Source: Pedobacter schmidteae
GTDB taxonomy: Bacteria; Bacteroidota; Bacteroidia; Sphingobacteriales; Sphingobacteriaceae
DNA: 64,000 nt
Direction: 5' to 3'
NCBI RefSeq assembly: GCF_900564155.1
Contig: NZ_LS999839.1
Coordinates: 1,299,097-1,363,096, forward strand
Shown here one piece after another: positions 14,926 through 23,586 of this stretch; positions within the stretch are counted from its first letter, which is position 1, and every line of letters begins with the position of its first letter. The position numbers and the translations under genes are program-made. The notes beneath the pieces were generated by a model. It had not been told where the DNA came from, did not search any database, and saw only the letters and a program-made list of their open reading frames with translations.

Positions 14926-16329
14926 ATGGAAGAGGAATTTTACTTTGATTTTAGTGATGATGCCCAACGGTCTGTTGAGCGTTACGAAGAGATGATACGT
15001 AATCAGGATCAGTATTTTTTTGATGCCCAGGCTTTTGAAAATATTATTGATTACTATATTGAGAAAAGTGACCCGATTAAAGCATTGCAGGTCATAGAGT
15101 ATGCGGTCAATCAACATCCTTATGCCGCCGTCTTTCTGGTGAAGCAGGCCCAATTGCTTTTTATTACCGACCAAACCGAAAGGGCATTCTTAGCTTTGCA
15201 AAAGGCGGAGATGCTGGAAGCTTCAGAAGCAGAAATTTATATTTTGAGAGGGAATATTTTTAATAGCCTGGAAAGGTATTCCGAAGCATTGGATAATTTT
15301 CAAAAAGCACTTGAATTTGCCGAAACTACCGATGAGATCCTGTTGCAGATTGCCTATGTGTATCAGAATATGCTCGACTACGAAAGTGCAATAATATATA
15401 TCAAGCAAAGTCTTGAGCAGAATATGGAAAACAAAGATGGGCTGTATGAGCTCGCATTTTGTTACGACATACTGGATAAACAGGAAGAAAGCATCCAGTT
15501 TTACCAGGAATATATTGATAACGATCCTTACTCCTATGCTGCCTGGTATAACCTGGCCAATTCTTATCATAAACTGGACCTTTTTGAAAAGGCAATTGAT
15601 GCCTATGATTATGCCATCCTGATCAAAGATAATTTTGCTTCGGCTTATTATAACAAAGGCAATGCCCTTGTTCAATTGGACCGGTATCAGGAAGCTATTG
15701 AGGTTTATAAACAGACTTTTGAATATGAACCCCCAAATGCCGATACCTATTGTGCGATTGGTGAGTGCTACGAGAAGCTCGAAAAAATGGATGAAGCCCG
15801 GGCTTATTACAAGAAATCGGTAAAAATGGATGCTAAAATGGCTGATGCATGGTTTGGAATCGGTGTTACCCTGAACTTTGAAGAACGTTATTTCGAATCA
15901 TTACATTTTTACAGAAAGGCATTAGAGCTGGATGGAGAAAATCCTGATTTCTGGTTTGCTATGGCCGATGCACATTATAAACTTGGTCAGATAGAAGAAT
16001 CTGTAGAAGCTTACTACAAAGTACTGGAATATAATCCGGTAGATGTAGAGGCCTGGCTCGATTTCTCGACTGTATTGTATGAGCAGGGTAAGTTGCTTGA
16101 AGCATCGGAAACCATTGCCGATGCGATTAAAAATAATCCCGATGCGGCAGAACTCTATTACCGTATGGTAGCTTACTTATTTGCGCTTGGCAAAAAGAAT
16201 GAGGCACTTTTGTATCTTGAGACTGCGCTGGTGACAGACCCGGAAAAACACTATATTTTGTTTGAATATTTACCTCAATTGCAAGATAATAGTGCCATTA
16301 TTGACGTTATCAATAGGTATATTAAATAG
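14926..16329 (+). CDS. Tetratricopeptide-repeat protein
   Basis: 467 residues, almost entirely TPR units of 34 residues from about residue 40 to the end (for example YSEALDNFQKALEFAE, YESAIIYIKQSLEQN, EKAIDAYDYAILIKDN, YQEAIEVYKQTFEYEP, YFESLHFYRKALELDG). The N-terminus is acidic (MEEEFYFDFSDD) with no signal peptide, so it is cytoplasmic. The partner and role are unknown; it precedes the comA/aroE group but is 66 nt away from it. Confidence 0.9.
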   Translation: MEEEFYFDFSDDAQRSVERYEEMIRNQDQYFFDAQAFENIIDYYIEKSDPIKALQVIEYAVNQHPYAAVFLVKQAQLLFITDQTERAFLALQKAEMLEASEAEIYILRGNIFNSLERYSEALDNFQKALEFAETTDEILLQIAYVYQNMLDYESAIIYIKQSLEQNMENKDGLYELAFCYDILDKQEESIQFYQEYIDNDPYSYAAWYNLANSYHKLDLFEKAIDAYDYAILIKDNFASAYYNKGNALVQLDRYQEAIEVYKQTFEYEPPNADTYCAIGECYEKLEKMDEARAYYKKSVKMDAKMADAWFGIGVTLNFEERYFESLHFYRKALELDGENPDFWFAMADAHYKLGQIEESVEAYYKVLEYNPVDVEAWLDFSTVLYEQGKLLEASETIADAIKNNPDAAELYYRMVAYLFALGKKNEALLYLETALVTDPEKHYILFEYLPQLQDNSAIIDVINRYIK

Positions 16330-16395
16330 TATTGTGCCTTTTATTAGATAGTATTGATAAAAACTGTCTAATTTTTTTTCACCTTTGTGACCTAT

Positions 16396-17163
16396 ATGAA
16401 TTACCCATTGAATAATATACCGGAGCGGCCAGTAAAACCACGTAATAAAGGAATTACAATGGTTATGGATAAGGGATTAAGTTTAAGACAAACTGAAGAT
16501 TTTATAGAAGTAGCCGGAATACATACTGATATTGTAAAACTTGGTTGGTCAACCTCCTTTGTAACCCCCAATCTGAAAGAGAAACTGAAAATCTATAAAG
16601 ACGCCGGAATCCCGACTTATTTTGGAGGTACATTATTTGAAGCCTTTGTGATACGTAATCAGTTTGATGATTATTGCCGGGTTCTTGATCAGTTTGGAAT
16701 GGAATACGCAGAAGTGTCTGATGGATCTATTACCATCGAACATGAGCTGAAATGCGAATTCATTCAGAAACTTGCGAAACAAGTAACTGTAATTTCCGAA
16801 GTTGGGTCTAAAGACGCAACTAAAATATTTGCACCATATAAATGGATTAAACTGATGAATGCCGAAATTGAAGCTGGTTCCTGGAAGGTAATTGCCGAAG
16901 CAAGGGAAGGTGGTAATGTAGGTATTTACAGGGGGTCAGGTGAAGTACGTGAAGGTTTGGTGGATGAGATCCTGACACAGATTCCTGAAGAAACAATCAT
17001 TTGGGAAGCCCCTCAGAAAGAACAGCAAGTGTGGTTTATTAAATTGTTGGGGGCTAACGTTAATATTGGAAATATTGCCCCTGCAGAAGTTATTCCCTTG
17101 GAAACCATACGACTGGGATTAAGAGGTGATACATTTGATCATTTTTTAAATCTAGGGAAATAG
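16396..17163 (+). CDS. comA: Phosphosulfolactate synthase (ComA-like)
   Basis: 255 residues of the ComA family, which adds sulfite to phosphoenolpyruvate to form (2R)-3-phosphosulfolactate. The (beta/alpha)8 barrel shows GITMVMDKGLSLRQTEDFIE, DIVKLGWSTSF, PTYFGGTLFEAF, YAEVSDGSITIEHELK and VISEVGSKD with IAEAREGG. In methanogens the product leads to coenzyme M; in Bacteroidetes the destination is unsettled (sulfolactate or sulfonolipid precursors are possibilities). ATG at 16396 is preferred over an in-frame GTG at 16387. It lies 26 nt before aroE. Confidence 0.85.
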   Translation: MNYPLNNIPERPVKPRNKGITMVMDKGLSLRQTEDFIEVAGIHTDIVKLGWSTSFVTPNLKEKLKIYKDAGIPTYFGGTLFEAFVIRNQFDDYCRVLDQFGMEYAEVSDGSITIEHELKCEFIQKLAKQVTVISEVGSKDATKIFAPYKWIKLMNAEIEAGSWKVIAEAREGGNVGIYRGSGEVREGLVDEILTQIPEETIIWEAPQKEQQVWFIKLLGANVNIGNIAPAEVIPLETIRLGLRGDTFDHFLNLGK

Positions 17164-17189
17164 TTCCGTCAAGCCATCCACATATATAA

Positions 17190-17933
17190 ATGAGAAAATT
17201 TGGTTTAATAGGCTATCCTTTATCACATTCGTTTTCAAAAAAGTTCTTTACCGAAAAATTTAAGGAAGAGAAAATTCCAGATTGTGAATACGAACTCTAT
17301 CCGATAGAAAAGATCGAACAGTTTACACAACTGCTTTCAGAACAGTCAGCGCTTAATGGTATTAATGTAACTATACCCTATAAAGTTCAGGTTATACCTT
17401 TTTTAAATGAAATGGATGAAGCCTCGACCGAAATAGGTGCGGTAAACTGTATTTATGTAGGAGAGAAGGATGGATTGCGCTGGCTCAAAGGATATAACAC
17501 AGATGCCTATGGTTTTGAAGAGTCATTGAAGCCTTTATTGGAGCCACATCATCAGAAAGCTTTGGTTTTTGGTGATGGGGGTGCCGCCAAAGCCATCAAG
17601 TATGTGCTGGATAAGTTGAATATTTCATTTCAGGTGGTAACCCGTAAACCCGCCGAAGGCAGTATTTTATATGATCAGGTAAATGAAACTTTGCTTCAGG
17701 AACATACTGTGCTGATCAATACCACCCCTTTGGGAATGTCGCCTAACATCAACAGTTATCCTGATATTCCTTATCAATTTCTAACCGACCTCCATGTAGC
17801 TTACGATTTGGTCTATAATCCGGAAGAAACTTTTTTCCTGAAACAGGTAAAAGATAGGGGAGGAAAAACAAAAAATGGATTGGAAATGTTGCATTTGCAA
17901 GCCATCCGTTCCTGGGAGATATGGAATTCATAA
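17190..17933 (+). CDS. aroE: Shikimate dehydrogenase
   Basis: 247 residues, NADPH-dependent reduction of 3-dehydroshikimate in chorismate synthesis. Motifs: GYPLSHSFSKKFF at the N-terminus (substrate-binding Ser pair), NGINVTIPYKVQVIPFL (catalytic Lys), AVNCIY, GYNTDAYGFEESL (catalytic Asp), FGDGGAAKAIKYVL (dinucleotide loop) and NTTPLGMSP. The C-terminus ends KTKNGLEMLHLQAIRSWEIW, the family's NGxxMLxxQ signature. gldD begins one base after the stop, so they are co-transcribed. Confidence 0.95.
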   Translation: MRKFGLIGYPLSHSFSKKFFTEKFKEEKIPDCEYELYPIEKIEQFTQLLSEQSALNGINVTIPYKVQVIPFLNEMDEASTEIGAVNCIYVGEKDGLRWLKGYNTDAYGFEESLKPLLEPHHQKALVFGDGGAAKAIKYVLDKLNISFQVVTRKPAEGSILYDQVNETLLQEHTVLINTTPLGMSPNINSYPDIPYQFLTDLHVAYDLVYNPEETFFLKQVKDRGGKTKNGLEMLHLQAIRSWEIWNS

Positions 17934-17934
17934 A

Positions 17935-18519
17935 ATGAAAAAATATTGCTTTCTTTTTCTGTGGGTATATGTTTTGGCCTGCGCTGCCTGTAGCAACAAC
18001 AGTTATACACCAAAGCCGCGGGGCTATTTTAGAATTGATTTCCCGGCCAAAGCTTACCAATTGTACAATAAAGATTGCCCGTTTTCATTTGAATATCCGA
18101 CGTACGCCAATTTGTTGGCCGATAGCAGTAGCGATACACAGCCCTGCTGGTACAACCTCACATTTCCACAATTTAACGGGCGGCTTCATCTCACCTATTA
18201 TGATGTATCCTCAAAAAAGGAATATGAAAATCTGGTTGAAGACGCCAGGACATTCGCTTTTAAACATACGGTAAAAGCCAATGCGATTGATCAGAAAATC
18301 ATCAATTATCCCGAAAAGAAAGTGTATGGTGTGTATTATGCCATTGAAGGGAACACGGCTTCTTCAGTACAATTCTTTTTGACTGATAGCCTGAAACACT
18401 ATTTCCGGGCAGCCTTATATTTTAATGAAAGACCACAGTACGATTCGATACAACCAGTAGTTAATTTTATAAAAAAAGACCTGGATCACATGATCGGCAC
18501 TTTTAAATGGAAAAACTAA
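17935..18519 (+). CDS. gldD: Gliding-motility-type lipoprotein GldD
   Basis: 194 residues. A lipoprotein signal peptide ends in LACAACSNN (lipobox Cys about residue 20), followed by the characteristic YTPKPRGYFRIDFP that identifies GldD. In Flavobacterium johnsoniae GldD is required for gliding; most Bacteroidetes, including non-gliders, keep a homologue. An upstream extension of the frame to 17875 overlaps aroE and is not used, since the ATG at 17935 yields the signal peptide. No other gld genes are nearby. Confidence 0.9.
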   Translation: MKKYCFLFLWVYVLACAACSNNSYTPKPRGYFRIDFPAKAYQLYNKDCPFSFEYPTYANLLADSSSDTQPCWYNLTFPQFNGRLHLTYYDVSSKKEYENLVEDARTFAFKHTVKANAIDQKIINYPEKKVYGVYYAIEGNTASSVQFFLTDSLKHYFRAALYFNERPQYDSIQPVVNFIKKDLDHMIGTFKWKN

Positions 18520-18539
18520 TTTACATATCAATATAGTTT

Positions 18540-19178
18540 ATGATCAGTATTAAACAATTCACTTTTAACCCGGTAAGAGAAAATACCTATATCCTGTTTG
18601 ATGAAACCGGCGAATGTGTCATCATTGACCCAGGAATGTATGACAGCGAAGAGCAGAATGCGGTTGTAAATTTTATTAAAGAGGAAGGATTAAAACCTGT
18701 ACTTTTATTAAACACTCACTGTCATTACGATCATGTCTTTGGAAATAAATTCGTTTACGACCAATGGGGGTTAAAGCCACAATTCCACAAGGGTGAACTG
18801 TATGTTTTGCAAGCCATTCCTGGTTATGTGCCTCAAATGGGGCTGCATTATGAGTTGTCGCCCGAGCCGGAGATATTTTTGCCTGAGTCGGGTAAGGTTA
18901 CTTTCGGTCATAGTCAGCTCGAGCTGATATTTGCACCGGGACATTCGCCTGCACATCTTTGTTTTTACGCTGCGGCCGATAACTTTTTAATTGGTGGCGA
19001 TGTTTTGTTTTATTACAGCATTGGTCGTACAGACCTGCCTGGGGGTAATCATTTGCAATTAATCAATAGTATCAAAAATAACTTGTTTATATTGCCTGAT
19101 GATTGCATAGTTTATCCCGGACATGGGCAATCGACTACAATTGGCTTTGAGAAACAGCATAATCCTCATTTACAATAA
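18540..19178 (+). CDS. Metallo-beta-lactamase-fold hydrolase (glyoxalase II-like)
   Basis: 212 residues with the MBL metal site: THCHYDH at 59-65, PGHSPAHL about 138-145, the bridging Asp in IGGDVLFYYSIGRTDLPGG and a C-terminal PGHGQST. The architecture is that of small hydroxyacylglutathione-hydrolase-like thioesterases; the substrate is unknown. It follows gldD by 20 nt and precedes a permease by 10 nt, so it is likely in the same transcript. Confidence 0.9.
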   Translation: MISIKQFTFNPVRENTYILFDETGECVIIDPGMYDSEEQNAVVNFIKEEGLKPVLLLNTHCHYDHVFGNKFVYDQWGLKPQFHKGELYVLQAIPGYVPQMGLHYELSPEPEIFLPESGKVTFGHSQLELIFAPGHSPAHLCFYAAADNFLIGGDVLFYYSIGRTDLPGGNHLQLINSIKNNLFILPDDCIVYPGHGQSTTIGFEKQHNPHLQ

Positions 19179-19188
19179 GTATTAAATA

Positions 19189-20424
19189 TTGAATACGCCA
19201 TTTTATATCGCCCGCAGGTATCTTTTTGCTAAGAAATCTACCAATGCCATCAATATCATCTCTGCAATTTCTGTAATAGGTGTTTTTGTGGGCAGCGCGG
19301 CTTTAATTATCATATTGTCGGTATTCAATGGTTTTGAAGAGGTGGTATTAAAGATGTTTAATACCATTACCCCACAGATTGTGATATCACCTGCACAGGG
19401 GAAAACTTTTGATCCCAATGTGGCCTATTTTAACGAACTGAAAAAAAAGAAGGAAATTTATTCTTATACCGAAGTACTCTCCGAAAATGCGCTGTTGAGG
19501 TATAACGACAAGCAGTCCGTTGGATTGGTAAAAGGAGTCAGTACCGATTACCTGAAAAATAAAAATCTGGACAGTATTACTATTGATGGTACATTTAAGC
19601 TCGAAAATAAAAGTCTCAATTATGCGGTAATTGGTTCGGCAATTCAAACCTTTCTGATGGTCAATACCACCGACCCCTTTAATCCCTTGCAGGTTTTCTC
19701 GCCTAAAAAGAAAAGTAGTCAGAGTAGTTCAATTAATCCTGCCGATGATTTTACCATTCTCTCTATCCCCGTCTCAGGTGTGTTCGAGGTGCAACAGGAT
19801 TTTGATAATGTAGCTATTGTGCCCCTCAGATTTGCCCGGAAGCTACTGGAGGAGCCTGAAAAGATTTCATCTGTCGAAATCAATTTGAATAAGGGAGTTG
19901 ACCCGGATAAGTTTAAAGCCTCCATTGAAAATGAAATCGGAAACCGGTTTGAAATCAAGGATAGGATACAGCAAAATAAGGTATTGTATAATATTTTGGG
20001 AAGTGAAAAGTGGGCAGTCTATATCATTCTGACCTTTATATTGATCATTGCCATATTTAACATCATCGGCTCTTTGACTATGCTGGTGATTGATAAGCTG
20101 AAGGACATTGCCATTTTAAGTAGTCTTGGAGCAGGTAAAACGCTGATTAAACGCATCTTTCTTTTTGAAGGCATGATGATCACCATGGCCGGATGTGTAT
20201 CAGGCTTAATCATCGGGCTAATATTTTGTTTGTTGCAGCAAAAATTTGGATGGATAAAGATGTCTCAGGATAATTTGGTGATTACCAACGCTTACCCCGT
20301 GGCCTTAAAATGGAAAGATTTTATACTTGTATTTTTAACAGTCAGCATTTTTTCTTTTATGGCATCAGCTTTGTCATCTAATTTGAGTGTGAAGAAGATA
20401 AACCATTTAAATCAAGATCTCTAA
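19189..20424 (+). CDS. FtsX/LolE-type ABC transporter permease
   Basis: 411 residues. One N-terminal membrane helix (SAISVIGVFVGSAALIIILS), a large periplasmic MacB-like domain (about 55-260) and three C-terminal helices (about 275-400) with FtsX-family topology. Bacteroidetes homologues are annotated as lipoprotein-releasing permeases (LolE-like). The reading frame begins with TTG at 19189 (MNTPFYIARRYLF), the only start that leaves the N-terminal amphipathic helix complete. No ATPase partner is adjacent. Confidence 0.85.
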   Translation: MNTPFYIARRYLFAKKSTNAINIISAISVIGVFVGSAALIIILSVFNGFEEVVLKMFNTITPQIVISPAQGKTFDPNVAYFNELKKKKEIYSYTEVLSENALLRYNDKQSVGLVKGVSTDYLKNKNLDSITIDGTFKLENKSLNYAVIGSAIQTFLMVNTTDPFNPLQVFSPKKKSSQSSSINPADDFTILSIPVSGVFEVQQDFDNVAIVPLRFARKLLEEPEKISSVEINLNKGVDPDKFKASIENEIGNRFEIKDRIQQNKVLYNILGSEKWAVYIILTFILIIAIFNIIGSLTMLVIDKLKDIAILSSLGAGKTLIKRIFLFEGMMITMAGCVSGLIIGLIFCLLQQKFGWIKMSQDNLVITNAYPVALKWKDFILVFLTVSIFSFMASALSSNLSVKKINHLNQDL

Positions 20425-20429
20425 ACATC

Positions 20430-20807
20430 ATGAATATATTTAAAAATCAATTATTTATAATCGTCGCAATTCTTTTTACAATAGTTGCCTGTAATTCCAA
20501 ACCTTCATCAGTAGATGATAAGCATATACGGGTTATGAAGGGTTTGTATAGTTTTGGGCCTGAATTAAAATCTTTTACCGAGTGTGAGGAGGGGAATGAA
20601 TATTGGGTGGCAGATAGTGCCAAAACGCTTGAGCTTGCTTATAGTAACCTGGGCTTTGAAAAACCCTACGAACCCGTATACATAGAGGTAGAGTGCCATA
20701 CTGTTAAATCGGATACCCTAAGTATGTCGGCCGATTTTGACTCCACCATGGTCGTTACTAAACTCCTAAAAATCACTAAAGAAATACCTGATGGGCCTTG
20801 TAACTAA
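20430..20807 (+). CDS. NlpE-like lipoprotein
   Basis: 125 residues. Signal peptide with a lipobox at FTIVACNSK. The body (about 33-100) resembles the C-terminal domain of NlpE: IRVMKGLYSFGPELKSFTEC, an invariant-looking CEEGNEYWVAD and PVYIEVECHT. NlpE senses surface and lipoprotein-trafficking stress and copper in E. coli, but that role is not assured here. It starts 5 nt after the permease and overlaps the convergent mqnD gene by 4 nt. Confidence 0.65.
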   Translation: MNIFKNQLFIIVAILFTIVACNSKPSSVDDKHIRVMKGLYSFGPELKSFTECEEGNEYWVADSAKTLELAYSNLGFEKPYEPVYIEVECHTVKSDTLSMSADFDSTMVVTKLLKITKEIPDGPCN

Positions 20808-21649
20808 GGTGTTAGGTATATATTTTGCTGAATCGGTGCAATCAGACCTCTTTCTTGGGCCAGTTTAAATAGCACATCAACAGCTTTTCGGCCTTCAATA
20901 CCCAGTTCAATACTATACTGATTTACATATAGGTTAATGTGTTTGTACATTACCTCTTCGCTCATTTCCTGAGCATGTTGCCTGATGAACGCTAAGCCCG
21001 ATTTGGGGTTCGCGAAAGCGAATTCAACAGATTTTTTTATTAGCCTGTTTACCTTTTCTTTAGTTTGCTGGTCAAGCTCCCGGTTGATGACAATCCCACC
21101 CAAAGGGATTGCACATCCTGTTTCCTGTTCCCAATAATTACCCAGGTCGACAATTTTATGTAGGCCTTTGTCTGCATAAGTAAACCTGTTTTCATGAATA
21201 ATCAATCCCAGGTCTATCTTGTTGTCCATTAAGGCAGGCTCTATTTCTGAGAAAACCATTTCCTGCTTATCTGTCAAATGGGGGAAAGCAATGCCCAGTA
21301 AAAAATTTGCAGTAGTATACTTTCCGGGTATCCCCACCTTATAGCGTTCATTTAGGAGTATCCCCTTTTCGGCTAAATTTTTATCCTGGCAAATGAGCAG
21401 GGGGCCCACACCGAAACCCAGCGCACTACCCGAATCCAATAAGGCATATTGTTCATATACATAAGCAAAGGCATGAAAACTGAGTTTGGTGATGTCCAAA
21501 ACACCCTTCAAAGCTTTTTGATTCAGTGTTTCCACATCATCGAAAAAAACTTCAAACTCTAAACCTTCGGTATCAATTTTATGATGAATTAAGGCATCAA
21601 AAATAAAAGTATCATTGGGGCAGGGAGAAAAGCCAAGACTAAGTTTCAT
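20804..21649 (-). CDS. mqnD: 1,4-dihydroxy-6-naphthoate synthase
   Basis: 281 residues, periplasmic-binding-protein fold enzyme of the futalosine menaquinone pathway; it converts cyclic dehypoxanthine futalosine to 1,4-dihydroxy-6-naphthoate. It opens with the MqnA/MqnD signature LSLGFSPCPNDTFIFDAL and continues with GVLDITKLSFHAF, GFGVGPLLICQD and LGLIIHENRFTYADKGL. mqnB lies 34 nt upstream in the same orientation, so they form an operon. The other pathway genes (mqnA, mqnC, mqnE) are outside the window. Confidence 0.93.
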   Translation of the reverse strand: MKLSLGFSPCPNDTFIFDALIHHKIDTEGLEFEVFFDDVETLNQKALKGVLDITKLSFHAFAYVYEQYALLDSGSALGFGVGPLLICQDKNLAEKGILLNERYKVGIPGKYTTANFLLGIAFPHLTDKQEMVFSEIEPALMDNKIDLGLIIHENRFTYADKGLHKIVDLGNYWEQETGCAIPLGGIVINRELDQQTKEKVNRLIKKSVEFAFANPKSGLAFIRQHAQEMSEEVMYKHINLYVNQYSIELGIEGRKAVDVLFKLAQERGLIAPIQQNIYLTP

Positions 21650-21683
21650 GGAGTAAAGGTAAGGGCTCAGTAAAAAGGATTCG

Positions 21684-22316
21684 TTATGTATTTGTCAAAA
21701 ATCCAATTGCCCAATCGTTAAGGTTTTTTATTGCATGGGCAATTTGCCAATTTGCCTTGTTTCGGGGTTCAACGTAGTTAGATATTGCCCGTATCTGTAA
21801 ACAAGGTAGACCGTGTTCTGTACAGCAATAAAGTACAGCCGCACCTTCCATACTTTCCACATCAGGATTACAGAGGGCAATGATGCTTTCAATGCTGTTT
21901 TTATTTCCATGAACACGATTTACCGTAATTCCGCGTACCTGGAGCAACGCTTCTACGTCGTGGTGCAGCAGATTATTTCTGGCGATGTATCGGGCCTGAC
22001 CAAAGCCCAGCTGATCAATGGGGATAAATTGTTCTCCATCTTCGGCCCCCAGTTCAGCAAATTCATCTGCAGTTACATTTACTACTGTTGTTAGGGGAAT
22101 CCGGGTATTAAAGGCGCCTGCAATACCAAGGTTCAGTACCAGCTTGTAATTGGCTGATAAGTGTTTGCCCAGGGCGTAAGCGGTTGCAGTCATGCCAACT
22201 CCGGTAATAAGCACATCAAAATCTTTGGCCCTTACAAAATCATGTTCAGGCAACTGGAAATGTGTAGCTAAGCCCCCAATTTCTGCTCTTGTTGCTGCAA
22301 CCAAAAGAATTTTCAT
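21684..22316 (-). CDS. mqnB: Futalosine hydrolase
   Basis: 210 residues of the nucleoside-phosphorylase/MTAN fold. MqnB releases hypoxanthine from futalosine. Motifs: KILLVAATRAEIGGLA at the start, DVLITGVGMTATAYALGKHL, LVLNLGIAGAF, and the SMEGAAVLYCCTEHGLPCLQ segment (purine site, catalytic Glu region) followed by RAISNYVE. It precedes mqnD and confirms the futalosine route. Confidence 0.92.
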   Translation of the reverse strand: MKILLVAATRAEIGGLATHFQLPEHDFVRAKDFDVLITGVGMTATAYALGKHLSANYKLVLNLGIAGAFNTRIPLTTVVNVTADEFAELGAEDGEQFIPIDQLGFGQARYIARNNLLHHDVEALLQVRGITVNRVHGNKNSIESIIALCNPDVESMEGAAVLYCCTEHGLPCLQIRAISNYVEPRNKANWQIAHAIKNLNDWAIGFLTNT

Positions 22317-22362
22317 AATAGCTAAGTTAGATATTTAACCTTTCTACTTTAACCTTTCTGCG

Positions 22363-22370
22363 TATATTTG
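22363..22370 (+). promoter_or_regulatory. -7 promoter element of the pterin operon
   Basis: TATATTTG, exact TAnnTTTG, 18 bases before the ATG at 22389. The -33 region (around 22340) has only a weak match. Confidence 0.5.
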
Positions 22371-22388
22371 TCAATAATATTACATCGC

Positions 22389-22802
22389 ATGATTTATATA
22401 ACCAGAAAAGCATCATTTAACGCAGCACATAAATTGTCCAGACCCGATTGGACAGAGGATCAAAATACTGAAGTTTATGGTAAATGTGCCAATCCGAACT
22501 GGCATGGTCATAATTATCAGTTATATGTAACCGTTAAAGGTGAAATTAACCCCGAAACGGGCTTTTTGGTAGATCTGAAATGGCTTAAGGATATCACCAA
22601 TACTTACGTGGTAGATAAAATTGATCATAAAAACCTGAACCTTGATGTTGATTTTATGCAAGGTAAGCTGGCATCAACAGAAAATCTGGCCATTGCCATC
22701 TGGGAACAACTGTTTGAACTTATTGCTGCATCGGGAGCTCAGTTACACAGTATAAAAATTTACGAGACCGAAAATAATTTTGTGGAATATTTCGGTCAAT
22801 AA
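22389..22802 (+). CDS. 6-pyruvoyl-tetrahydropterin synthase family (PTPS/QueD)
   Basis: 137 residues. Zinc ligands are H14 (NAAHKL), H39 and H41 (WHGHNY); the catalytic Cys is C33 in GKCANPNWHGHNYQLYVTV, followed by KIDHKNLNLDVDF and the Glu in IKIYETENNFVEY. The Cys-to-His spacing (C-x5-HGH) and PNxHGHNY match animal-type PTPS more closely than the CxxxHGH motif of E. coli QueD. It forms an operon with folE (9-nt gap). It could serve queuosine or tetrahydropterin synthesis. ATG at 22389 is preferred to an upstream TTG. Confidence 0.88.
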   Translation: MIYITRKASFNAAHKLSRPDWTEDQNTEVYGKCANPNWHGHNYQLYVTVKGEINPETGFLVDLKWLKDITNTYVVDKIDHKNLNLDVDFMQGKLASTENLAIAIWEQLFELIAASGAQLHSIKIYETENNFVEYFGQ

Positions 22803-22811
22803 CCTTAAAAC

Positions 22812-23444
22812 ATGAATAATCATACAGATCATTTAGATGAAACAGAGGACGGCTACATTAAAATAGACCGTTATAACGAAGGTAAAATCAATGCTGTAGC
22901 AAATCATTATGGTGATATCTTAAAGCAGCTTGGCGAAGATCCGTCGAGGGAAGGATTGATTAAAACGCCCGAACGCGTAGCTAAGGCCCTGCAGTACCTT
23001 ACCCATGGTTATGATCTTGACCCGGCTGCAATCCTTAAAGGAGCAATGTTCAGAGAAGATTATAGTCAGATGGTAGTGGTTAAGGATATTGAAGTATTCT
23101 CGATGTGTGAACATCACATGCTGCCTTTTTTTGGAAAAGCCCACGTGGCTTATATTCCGAATGGTCATATTGTTGGGCTTAGTAAAATTCCCAGGATTGT
23201 AGATGCTTTTGCCCGCCGACTGCAGGTGCAGGAACGGTTAACGAACGAGATTAGAGATTGCATACAGGAAACCTTAAACCCTGCGGGTGTAGCTGTGGTT
23301 ATCGAATGTAAACACCTATGTATGGCTATGAGAGGTATACAAAAACAAAACTCAGTAACGACCACTTCGGCCTTTACAGGAGAATTTGCCAAGGATAAAA
23401 CAAGAGCAGAGTTTTTAAGACTGATTACGGCTAACTTGCATTAG
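22812..23444 (+). CDS. folE: GTP cyclohydrolase I
   Basis: 210 residues. Converts GTP to 7,8-dihydroneopterin triphosphate, the shared precursor of folate, queuosine and biopterin. Motifs: [20 protein letters not shown], the zinc/active site in [40 protein letters not shown] and [20 protein letters not shown]. The neighbouring upstream PTPS uses its product directly. Confidence 0.96.
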   Translation: MNNHTDHLDETEDGYIKIDRYNEGKINAVANHYGDILKQLGEDPSREGLIKTPERVAKALQYLTHGYDLDPAAILKGAMFREDYSQMVVVKDIEVFSMCEHHMLPFFGKAHVAYIPNGHIVGLSKIPRIVDAFARRLQVQERLTNEIRDCIQETLNPAGVAVVIECKHLCMAMRGIQKQNSVTTTSAFTGEFAKDKTRAEFLRLITANLH

Positions 23445-23445
23445 G

Positions 23446-23552
23446 TTTAGATATGAGACATCAGATTTGAGATGTTAGATTTTAGACGGGAGAGAGGAGG
23501 TACGTTAATCATTTGTCTCACTTCTCAAATCTAATCTCTCCTATCTCAATAA
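23446..23552 (+). repeat. Low-complexity TAGAT/TGAGA repeat forming an imperfect inverted repeat
   Basis: The folE-fabD gap holds several degenerate copies of a TTAGATNTGAGA-type unit (23446-23488), then a complementary stretch: the segment 23455-23472 (GAGACATCAGATTTGAGA) pairs at most positions with 23523-23540 (TCTCAAATCTAATCTCTC). It resembles dispersed intergenic repeats rather than a terminator (no T-run). Only one copy is in this window. Confidence 0.55.
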
Positions 23553-23586
23553 AAATTTGACAAACAAAATTTATAAGAAATAATAA

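Noticed and set aside
16387..16395. GTG start for comA
   Set aside because: The ATG at 16396 starts the conserved region; the GTG lies in the putative promoter area.
22368..22388. TTG start for the PTPS gene
   Set aside because: ATG at 22389 gives the canonical N-terminus and lies behind a clear -7 element.
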